Assembly (NCBI RefSeq): GCF_022919095.1
Contig: NZ_CP095073.1
Coordinates: forward strand, 2,604,001 to 2,668,000
DNA from: Halobacillus salinarum
Lineage (GTDB): Bacteria > Bacillota > Bacilli > Bacillales > Halobacillaceae
Direction of reading: 5' to 3'
Length of the DNA: 64,000 nt
Shown here: positions 57,021-64,000 of the stretch, one piece after another
Numbering within the stretch: the stretch's first letter is position 1
Layout of the letters: every line of letters begins with the position of its first letter
Notes under the pieces: model-generated
What the model was told of the DNA's origin: nothing
Database searches by the model: none
What the model saw: only the letters and a program-made list of their open reading frames with translations
Made by a program: the position numbers and the translations under genes

Positions 57021-58067
57021 TTATTTCCCCTCCTTTTTAAACCGAAGAATGGCCCATCGAATGACGTAGCTGGAAGCTACAAAAAAGATAATTAATGCAA
57101 TTACGATTTCGACAAGTTCTGTAGGCACGCCGGCTTCAGTCGGCATATTTAATGCCCCAATTTTTAAAGTCCCAAACAACAGGGCAGCAAGGACAACACC
57201 TACTGCAGAATTGGCTCCCAACAGGGCAACAGCGATTCCATCAAAACCAATATTGGTAAATCCTGATTTAACTGACATATAACCAAATGTACCCAAACCT
57301 TCCATCGTACCAGCAAGTCCTGCAAAAGCTCCTGATATAACCATAGCAAGAACAATATTACGACTCACGCTCATCCCAGCATACTTGGAAGCATTTTGGT
57401 TAAACCCAACGGAACGGAGTTCGAATCCGGTCGTCGTTTTATTTAATACAAACCACATGACAGCAGCCATAAATAAGGCAATTAAAATACCGTAATGCAG
57501 ACGGGAAAAGTAAGTCATACCGGCGAGCCAGTCGGATGCTAATGATGCTGACGCTTTAATGTGTTCCGTCTGATCCTCTCCATCTGTAATAACGTTCCTC
57601 ACAAGTGAATTGGAAGAATACAAAGCTATGTAATTCATCATGATCGTAACGATAACTTCATGGACACCAAGCTTTGCTTTAAGAATTCCAGGAATAAATC
57701 CCCAGAATGCTCCGGCACAAGCCCCTGCTAATACGGCCAGCGGCAAATGGATGATCATTGGGAAATCAAAGGTAACCCCTACCCACACAGAAGCAAGCCA
57801 GCCAACGAAGACCTGCCCTTCCACACCGATGTTTAGTAACCCAGAGCGTAAGGCGAAGGCAACTGCAAGTCCTGATAGGATATAAGGAGTCACCTGCCTG
57901 AGTGTTTCCCCGAAGAAATACAGATCTCCAAAAGCCCCGCTCCATAATGCGCCATAGCCCTTGATCGGATTATATCCAAAAGCGAGCATAATGACCGCTC
58001 CAAAAATTAATCCGAGCAATACGGAGATAATTGGAATTAATATATTTACAGTACGATTTGAAAACAT
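57021..58067 (-). CDS. nupP: Nucleoside ABC transporter permease NupP
   Basis: A 348-residue BPD-transp-2 permease with ~9 spans. Signature ALRSGLLNIGVEGQVFVG and NEASKYAGMS-like coupling region (NQNASKYAGMS). Partner of NupQ; one base after nupO. Confidence 0.88.
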   Translation of the reverse strand: MFSNRTVNILIPIISVLLGLIFGAVIMLAFGYNPIKGYGALWSGAFGDLYFFGETLRQVTPYILSGLAVAFALRSGLLNIGVEGQVFVGWLASVWVGVTFDFPMIIHLPLAVLAGACAGAFWGFIPGILKAKLGVHEVIVTIMMNYIALYSSNSLVRNVITDGEDQTEHIKASASLASDWLAGMTYFSRLHYGILIALFMAAVMWFVLNKTTTGFELRSVGFNQNASKYAGMSVSRNIVLAMVISGAFAGLAGTMEGLGTFGYMSVKSGFTNIGFDGIAVALLGANSAVGVVLAALLFGTLKIGALNMPTEAGVPTELVEIVIALIIFFVASSYVIRWAILRFKKEGK

Positions 58068-58068
58068 A

Positions 58069-59595
58069 TCATTCGCTCCCCGCTTTCTCTTTTGTATTTC
58101 CCGCCATAAGCAGCCCTAGTTCCTGTTCATTAGTTTCTTCCGGCTTCTTCATAGCCACAATCTGTCCGTCAAACATAACTGCAATCCGATCACTCAAATT
58201 CATAATTTCATCCAGTTCAAAAGACAGCAGCAAAACGGCACGGCCTTTATCCCGTTCTTCTATTAATTTCTTATGAATAAATTCAATGGCTCCAACATCC
58301 AGCCCGCGTGTAGGCTGAGCGGCAATAATTAAATCCGGGGATCTGTCGACTTCACGGCCGATAATAGCCTTCTGCTGGTTTCCACCCGACAATGCACGCG
58401 CTTTCGTATAAACGTCTGGAGTCCGCACATCATATTCGTTAATGAGTTCACGAGCTTTTTTATAAATGTTTTTGTAGTTCAGGACCCCCTTATTTGAAAA
58501 TGGCTGCTCGAAATAATTTTGCAGAACCATGTTTTCACCAATAGGAAAGTCTAATACGAGCCCAAATTTATGCCTGTCTTGCGGAATATGAGATACGCCT
58601 GATTTCGTTACTTTTCTTGGATTCAAGTTCGTAATGACGCGGTCTTTTAAATGGACGCTCCCTGACTCCGTTTTCCTTAAGCCTGTGATCGCTTCAATCA
58701 ACTCAGTCTGGCCATTACCATCTACACCAGCAATACCGACAATTTCACCGCCGCGAATATCTAAATTCAGGCCTTTCACCATTTCAACACCGCGTACGTC
58801 TTTCACGTGCAGATCTTTAATAGTTAAATACCTGTCCTTAGGATTAGCTTCTGATTTTTCGGTAGTAAAACTAACCTCTCTTCCTACCATTAGAGAAGCA
58901 AGTTCAGTAGGATTGGTATCTTTGACGTCGACTGTGCCGATTCCCTCGCCTTTTCTTATTACGGTACAACGGTCACAAACCTGCATAATTTCTTTCAGTT
59001 TATGAGTGATCAAAATAATAGATTTACCTTCTCTAACGAGCCCTTGCATAATGGTGATCAGTTCTTTGATTTCCTGAGGAGTCAAAACTGCTGTCGGCTC
59101 GTCAAAAATAAGGATTTCAGCACCACGATATAACGTTTTTAATATCTCTACACGCTGCTCCATACCAACAGAGATATCCCGAATTTTGGCTTTAGGGTCA
59201 ACATTCAGCCCGTACCGTTTTGAAAGCTCTGCCACTTCTTTTTCTGCTCTTTTGATATCCACGGTTCCAGCTTTTCGTGGTTCACTTCCAAGAACAATAT
59301 TTTCAGTAACTGTAAAGGTATCGACAAGCATAAAATGCTGGTGTACCATCCCAATTCCTAAATCATTAGCCACGTTAGGGTCAGTAATATTCACTTTTTC
59401 ACCTTTAACTTTTATTTCGCCTCTCTCCGGCTGGTAGAGTCCAAATAAAACATTCATCAATGTAGATTTTCCAGCGCCATTCTCTCCAAGCAGCGCATGA
59501 ATTTCTCCCTTTTTAACTTGAAGGGTTATATTATCATTGGCTACGATCCCAGGAAATTCCTTACGAATATTCAGCATCTCGATCACGTAATCCAT
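58069..59595 (-). CDS. nupO: Nucleoside ABC transporter ATPase NupO
   Basis: A 508-residue tandem ABC ATPase of the sugar/nucleoside class. The first half has Walker A GENGAGKST at ~38, Q-loop and ISVGMEQRVEI signature; the second has a degenerate P-loop (GVDGNGQTE) but signature LSGGNQQKAIIGRE, the normal asymmetry of this class. Drives NupP/NupQ. Confidence 0.92.
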   Translation of the reverse strand: MDYVIEMLNIRKEFPGIVANDNITLQVKKGEIHALLGENGAGKSTLMNVLFGLYQPERGEIKVKGEKVNITDPNVANDLGIGMVHQHFMLVDTFTVTENIVLGSEPRKAGTVDIKRAEKEVAELSKRYGLNVDPKAKIRDISVGMEQRVEILKTLYRGAEILIFDEPTAVLTPQEIKELITIMQGLVREGKSIILITHKLKEIMQVCDRCTVIRKGEGIGTVDVKDTNPTELASLMVGREVSFTTEKSEANPKDRYLTIKDLHVKDVRGVEMVKGLNLDIRGGEIVGIAGVDGNGQTELIEAITGLRKTESGSVHLKDRVITNLNPRKVTKSGVSHIPQDRHKFGLVLDFPIGENMVLQNYFEQPFSNKGVLNYKNIYKKARELINEYDVRTPDVYTKARALSGGNQQKAIIGREVDRSPDLIIAAQPTRGLDVGAIEFIHKKLIEERDKGRAVLLLSFELDEIMNLSDRIAVMFDGQIVAMKKPEETNEQELGLLMAGNTKEKAGSE

Positions 59596-59635
59596 TCGTC
59601 TCCCTCACTCCTTACCTATCTGTCTTCCCCTAGAA

Positions 59636-59720
59636 AAAATCATCAAATGAAGAACGCCGGAACCCCTCTTCATTTGATGATTTTCTTATTAGGGAGAGAA
59701 AGGCTTTATCAGCCTTTCTC
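59636..59720 (-). terminator. Tandem hairpins between nupN and nupO
   Basis: First GAGAAAGGCT/AGCCTTTCTC (59696-59720), then a 17-base perfect stem AAAATCATCAAATGAAG/complement (59636-59652 with 59668-59684) followed by a TT-rich end. The second looks like an intrinsic terminator, giving more binding protein (nupN) than transporter subunits. Confidence 0.7.
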
Positions 59721-59728
59721 TGCACCTT

Positions 59729-60838
59729 TTATAGGGATTTAATGTATTTATCTAGTTCATCGCGAGTACTTGGGACTTCGATGTCTCCGTCAACAATCTT
59801 CCCTTTGTATTCTTCTACTGCATTCGTGATGTCATCTGTCAGCGCATCTTTGTTTGTACGGGCAATGCTGATCGCATCATCATCCAGACCGTACTCAAGC
59901 ACTTCTCCTCCAGGGAAGCTGCCTTCCATGGATTGAGTTGCGACGTCCTGAACAGCTACGTCCACACGTTTCACCATTGAAGTAAGGGTTACATTGTAAT
60001 CACCGATCTGACCTTCATCATACTGGTCCCGGTCAACGCCAATCACCCAGTAATCTTTATCAGGGTTATTTTTCTTAAGGTCTTTTGCCTGGGAAAATAC
60101 GCCATTCCCGGTCGCTCCGGACGCATGATAAATAACGTCTATGCCTTTAGAATACATGCTTGATGCAATTAACTTTCCTTTATCAGCTGCAGCAAAGCTT
60201 TCTGCATACTGAACATCTACGTCAATATCTGGATTTACCGTTTTAACACCAGCAACAAATCCTGCTTCAAATTTGTTAATCAAATCGCCGTCTACCCCGC
60301 CGACAAAGCCAATTTTGTTAGATTTTGTTTTCATAGCGGCAACTACACCTGCTAAGAAAGAGCCTTGGTGCTCCTTGAAAGTAATACTTGCAACGTTGTC
60401 CCCTTTTGCTACAGAGTCTACGATGCTGAAATGAGTATCAGGGTATTGCTCAGCTACCTTTTCAATGGCTGGCTGAAGTTTATAGCCAATCCCGAAGATC
60501 AGGTTGTAATCCTCACGAACTAATCGGTTTAAGTTCGTTGTATAATCAGCGTCACTTTCGGATTGAGAATAGTCGAAACCTTTACCTTTTTCCATGTCAT
60601 GCTCTTTACCAAACGCTTGAAGGCCTTCCCAAGCCGACTGGTTAAAAGATTTATCGTCTACTCCACCGACGTCCGTAACCATTCCAACAGAGAAATCATC
60701 ACTAGCTGCTTTTTCTCCATTAGAATCGCCGCTTGCTTCCTTGTTATCGCCTTCCTTATCAGAAGAACCGCAAGCACCTAACACCATGCCAATTGTTAAT
60801 AAAAGGACAAAAACTAAAAGAAAACGATGTTTTTTCAA
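59729..60838 (-). CDS. nupN: BMP-family nucleoside-binding lipoprotein NupN
   Basis: A 369-residue BmpA/Med-like solute-binding lipoprotein. Signal peptide with lipobox LGAC (Cys ~23), then a Ser/Asp/Lys linker and the binding domain (GMVTDVGGVDDKSFNQSAWEG, GFVGGVDGDLINKFEAGF). Guanosine-type ligand assumed from NupNOPQ. TTG at 60838 is nine bases after GGGGG; the TTG at 60844 is too close. Confidence 0.9.
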   Translation of the reverse strand: MKKHRFLLVFVLLLTIGMVLGACGSSDKEGDNKEASGDSNGEKAASDDFSVGMVTDVGGVDDKSFNQSAWEGLQAFGKEHDMEKGKGFDYSQSESDADYTTNLNRLVREDYNLIFGIGYKLQPAIEKVAEQYPDTHFSIVDSVAKGDNVASITFKEHQGSFLAGVVAAMKTKSNKIGFVGGVDGDLINKFEAGFVAGVKTVNPDIDVDVQYAESFAAADKGKLIASSMYSKGIDVIYHASGATGNGVFSQAKDLKKNNPDKDYWVIGVDRDQYDEGQIGDYNVTLTSMVKRVDVAVQDVATQSMEGSFPGGEVLEYGLDDDAISIARTNKDALTDDITNAVEEYKGKIVDGDIEVPSTRDELDKYIKSL

Positions 60839-60946
60839 AATCAATTACCCCCTAATTTGATAAGTGAAAAGTCCATTCGCCGAAACGGCAGCACATAGTT
60901 GTTACCAGCCTCACCTCCCCAAAAATTCGCTCGAAAATGTAAGCCC

Positions 60947-61672
60947 TTACACCCTTCTTCTTAAAACGTGAAAGCTGAACTTGTCTGCTCTAAAGTAATT
61001 GGACGAAAGAAGCATAGGTTCATCTTCATAGGAATAATGCATCTGTCTTAACAAGAGTAATGCTTGATCTGGTTCACTGTTTAATATAGGTGAGATTCGT
61101 TCGTGGTATCCGATAGGTACAATGTGAGTAACTGCGTAGCTGATCGATTTGCCTGTGTATTGTTCCAAGATGCCAAACATGGAATCGGCTTCTCTTACCT
61201 GCTCTAAAGGAATTAACCCTTGAGGGAGCTTGTCTACACAATAAACGACTGGCTGTCCATCTGCTGTTCGTACCCGTTCTACCTTTGCTAAGTTATGTAT
61301 CTCTACGGGAGCAAAACGGCTGCGTTCTTCTTCTGTTGGTTCGATTAATTCAGCAGATAAATACTGTGAACCCGGGGTCATACCGGATTTACTAATCATC
61401 CCGGTTACACTATCAAGCTCTTCAATTCCTGAAGAAAATACAGGTTTAGGATTTACAAAAGTTCCTACACCATGTCTTCTTGTAACAATACTTTCCTCTT
61501 CAAGAATGCGTAAAGCCTCTCGTAAGGTTGCCCTCGACACCCCTAATGATTTGGATAATTGAAATTCAGAAGGCAGCTTTTGTTTTTCCTGATAGATGCC
61601 ATTTTCAATATCCCGTTTGATCTGTTCGATCACCTGTAAATACAGGTGCCTAGTATCTTGTCTGATCGACAT
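60947..61672 (-). CDS. nupR: GntR-family regulator (NupR/YmfC type)
   Basis: A 241-residue GntR/HutC regulator: winged HTH ([21 protein letters not shown], ~36-56) and UTRA effector domain (~85-240). Position beside nupN and spoIIIE matches YmfC/NupR, the guanosine-sensing repressor of nupNOPQ. ATG at 61672, ten bases after GGAG; the GTG at 61681 is an alternative. Divergently placed operator not identified. Confidence 0.82.
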   Translation of the reverse strand: MSIRQDTRHLYLQVIEQIKRDIENGIYQEKQKLPSEFQLSKSLGVSRATLREALRILEEESIVTRRHGVGTFVNPKPVFSSGIEELDSVTGMISKSGMTPGSQYLSAELIEPTEEERSRFAPVEIHNLAKVERVRTADGQPVVYCVDKLPQGLIPLEQVREADSMFGILEQYTGKSISYAVTHIVPIGYHERISPILNSEPDQALLLLRQMHYSYEDEPMLLSSNYFRADKFSFHVLRRRV

Positions 61673-61899
61673 AGGCTTCACACTCCAAGTCTATTATCCT
61701 ATAAGTAAGAGATCTGACATCTGACGTTCGACACATCACATTCTTGAATAATATAACACTTTTCTTACAATAAATAAATAGAATTGGGACATTTTTATCG
61801 TTTTTGCGACTTATTGATATACTATGAATTTTGTAACTTTTCAGGTTTTTAGGAGAAAAAGTAAGACTTTTTCAGGAAAAGTGTACAACCAAAGGCAAA

Positions 61900-61934
61900 A
61901 TAAAGCAGCCTTCTCCTTGGAAAAGACTGCACTT
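61900..61934 (-). terminator. Terminator after spoIIIE
   Basis: GCAGTCTT...AGAAGGCTGC stem (with wobble pairs) and TTTATTTTG tail on the minus strand. The 17-base gap to the gene and 61673-61899 hold no other gene I can see. Confidence 0.65.
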
Positions 61935-61951
61935 CAATTCTATGTTTTTAC

Positions 61952-64000
61952 TTAGGAAGATTGTTCCTCAGATACTTGAGAAACGAGGACATTTCTAGGT
62001 TTACTTCCTTCATATGGACCAACAATCCCGTTGTCCTCCATCGCATCAATTAAACGGGCAGCCCGTGTATAACCCACCCTGAATCTGCGCTGGATCATCG
62101 AAACACTCGCACTTTGCATTTCAATGACCATTTCGACTGCTTCAGGATAGAGGTCATCGTCTACTTCCTGTTTTACTTCGCTTTCTTCCTCAGGAATCAT
62201 TTCCTCCTGGTATTGGGCACGCTGCTGTTCTACACAGAAGTTGACCACTCTTTCTACTTCTTCGTCAGAAAGAAATGCCCCTTGGACACGAGTTGGTTTA
62301 TTGGCTCCCACTGGAGTAAACAGCATATCTCCACGGCCGAGCAGCTTCTCAGCACCGCCGGAGTCCAATATTGTGCGCGAATCGGTTTGAGAAGAGACAC
62401 TAAACGCAATCCTTGAAGGAATATTGGCTTTAATTACCCCAGTAATTACATCCACAGAAGGACGCTGTGTAGCGATAATGAGATGAATACCAGCAGCACG
62501 AGCCATTTGAGCGAGCCGGGTGATGGCATCTTCTACCTCATTGGAAGCCACCATCATCAAATCAGCAAGCTCATCTACGAGCACCACAATGTATGGGAGC
62601 TGGGGCTGGGTATCTTCATGTTCCTCGTTGTGTTTTTTAATGTACTCATTATATCCTTCAATATTTCTCGTACCAGAATCAGAAAATAAATCATAACGGC
62701 GTTCCATCTCGGAGACCACTTTTTTAAGAGCCCGGGATGCTTTTTTTGGATCAGTCACTACAGGCGCCAGCAAATGCGGAATGCCATTATACACATTAAG
62801 CTCTACTTTTTTCGGGTCAATCATCATCATTTTGACTTCGTGAGGCTTGGCTCGCATGAGAATACTCGTAATAATCCCATTGATACAAACACTTTTTCCG
62901 CTTCCAGTTGCTCCTGCAACCAGCAGGTGCGGCATCTTGTTGAGCTCAGACATGACCGCTTCCCCTGAAATATCTCTGCCCAGGGCAAAACTTAACTTCG
63001 CATCGGGCTTTGCCTTTCCAGTTTCTAAAACTTCGCGCAGCGAAACCATCGAAACCTCCTGGTTAGGCACCTCAATCCCAACCGCAGATTTACCTGGAAT
63101 CGGTGCTTCAATCCGAATGTCCTTGGCCGCCAGTGCCAATGCAAGGTCATCATTTAAATTAACAATTTTACTAACCTTTACTCCTACATCCGGATACACT
63201 TCATATTTCGTTACCGCAGGACCAACGTGGACTTTGGTTACTTTTGCTTTTACCCCGAAACTTTGAAAGGTTTTCTCCAGCTTTCTGACCGTAGCTTGAA
63301 TATGGGAACGCCCCTGGCTCTGTGGACCCGAAGTCGGTTCGTCCAGAAGATCAAAACCGGGAAGCTGGTAATCCTCATTTTCCATTTCTGCTGTCGGCAT
63401 AGATTTTTCAAGTGCAGCCTCCTCTCCATCCTTCTGATCCTTTGAAGTGGATTCAACTGCTTTTGCCGTCTCAGCTTCTTGTTTATAAGCGTTGTCAGTG
63501 AAGTCCTCAATAATTGGTTCTTCCGCTGTCTCCACTGGTTCACCTTCATTTAATTCATAAGTTGTCGTTTTCTCCTCAGGTGTAACGTCAATGCGTTCAT
63601 TCTGCCTTTTTTCACGCTTTTCCTGAAAACGGCTGACCTGACTGTTCGTAAGTGATTTCAAGAACGATCCAGCCTTCAGCAGTACTTCACCGATCGACCA
63701 TTCACTTAAAAACAAGGCCCCGATTAAAAACAAGAAAAAGGAGACTATGGCCGTTCCCACCCCTGAAAACAAATAGTAGGTAATCAAGAGGAGAAACGCC
63801 CCGCTTAAACCACTGCCAATGCTGTAGAAACTTGCTGTTCCCCGCATCATCCCGGCAAGCCTGTCCCAAGTTAAAGCTACGATGGATCCCTGATCCGCGG
63901 CAAGCTCGTCCCCTAATGTTTCTAGATGAGTGAACAGCAGAAGAGCGATAAAAATTAAATAAATGCCAATGAGCCGCTTATGTAAAAAGGCCGGCCACCT
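61952..64000 (-). CDS. spoIIIE: DNA translocase SpoIIIE/FtsK, N-terminus cut by window edge
   Basis: 683 residues are inside the window; the reading frame stays open to base 64000, so the internal ATG at 63850 is not the start. Hydrophobic spans near the N-terminus ([13 protein letters not shown] and a second cluster), acidic linker, then the motor: Walker A GATGSGKS, Walker [12 protein letters not shown], and C-terminal gamma winged helix ([22 protein letters not shown]). Pumps chromosome into the forespore. Neighbour of ymfC-type gene as in Bacillus. Confidence 0.92.
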   Translation of the reverse strand, partial: RWPAFLHKRLIGIYLIFIALLLFTHLETLGDELAADQGSIVALTWDRLAGMMRGTASFYSIGSGLSGAFLLLITYYLFSGVGTAIVSFFLFLIGALFLSEWSIGEVLLKAGSFLKSLTNSQVSRFQEKREKRQNERIDVTPEEKTTTYELNEGEPVETAEEPIIEDFTDNAYKQEAETAKAVESTSKDQKDGEEAALEKSMPTAEMENEDYQLPGFDLLDEPTSGPQSQGRSHIQATVRKLEKTFQSFGVKAKVTKVHVGPAVTKYEVYPDVGVKVSKIVNLNDDLALALAAKDIRIEAPIPGKSAVGIEVPNQEVSMVSLREVLETGKAKPDAKLSFALGRDISGEAVMSELNKMPHLLVAGATGSGKSVCINGIITSILMRAKPHEVKMMMIDPKKVELNVYNGIPHLLAPVVTDPKKASRALKKVVSEMERRYDLFSDSGTRNIEGYNEYIKKHNEEHEDTQPQLPYIVVLVDELADLMMVASNEVEDAITRLAQMARAAGIHLIIATQRPSVDVITGVIKANIPSRIAFSVSSQTDSRTILDSGGAEKLLGRGDMLFTPVGANKPTRVQGAFLSDEEVERVVNFCVEQQRAQYQEEMIPEEESEVKQEVDDDLYPEAVEMVIEMQSASVSMIQRRFRVGYTRAARLIDAMEDNGIVGPYEGSKPRNVLVSQVSEEQSS

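Noticed and set aside
61952-63850. SpoIIIE starting at the ATG at 63850
   Set aside because: The frame is open upstream to the window end and encodes further membrane-span sequence.

Overview
The window is chromosomal DNA of a spore-forming, low-to-moderate GC, probably halophilic member of the Bacillaceae (a Halobacillus/Pontibacillus-like genus is my best guess; genus not proven). Gene content and order follow, as recalled, the Bacillus subtilis blocks parE-yneT-plsY-yneR/Q/P-yneN-citB-yneK-ccdCBA-yneF-sirA-tkt-ynzC-yneB-lexA, then glnA-glnR-ynbB-hflX-spoVK-hfq-miaA, then mutL-mutS-cotE-ricA-miaB-kbl-tdh-spoVS-ymdB-rny-recA-cinA-pgsA-rodZ-ymfK/J/I/H/F, and the nupQPON-nupR-spoIIIE block. 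Most genes lie on the minus strand. I see no rRNA, tRNA, CRISPR array, insertion sequence or prophage.

Left part (1-16 kb): start of parE behind a LexA-box promoter; an osmolyte ABC transporter of the fused OpuF type (opuFA-opuFB) run together with yneT; a membrane-anchored GH18 spore/wall hydrolase; plsY; folE2-yidD; the yneR, yneQ, yneP group, where yneP-yneQ are coupled to a large double-AAA+ ATPase; small spore protein Tlp; a thiol-disulfide oxidoreductase; aconitase; yneK. 16-25.8 kb: cytochrome c maturation genes with an orphan MrpB antiporter subunit inserted, yneF, sirA, transketolase, the SOS locus (ynzC, yneB, a 31-residue membrane peptide, lexA), a PadR/DUF4188 pair, a LexA-box-controlled WYL mini-protein, a tandem DUF190 protein and a Spo0E-like phosphatase.

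Middle and right (26-64 kb): nitrogen regulation (glnRA with GlnR box), ynbB, hflX, spoVK, hfq, miaA, a solitary XRE regulator behind four 22-bp iterons, a SIMPL protein, mismatch repair, coat and RNA-modification genes, threonine catabolism (tdh-kbl behind twin palindromes), spoVS, ymdB, RNase Y, recA with an SOS box, cinA, pgsA, rodZ, the ymf cluster with paired M16 peptidase homologues, a guanosine-type ABC importer and its GntR regulator, and the C-terminal part of the SpoIIIE/FtsK translocase.

Two things stand out. First, a compact SOS network is readable directly: LexA boxes at parE, at the yneB operon and lexA (four boxes), at a WYL-domain mini-gene and at recA, with a 31-aa single-span membrane peptide sitting where the division inhibitor yneA normally is. 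Second, four conserved genes (opuFB, lexA, spoVK, pgsA) each carry a one-base loss in a G/C homopolymer. At least pgsA is normally essential, so I read these as probable sequencing errors rather than real mutations.
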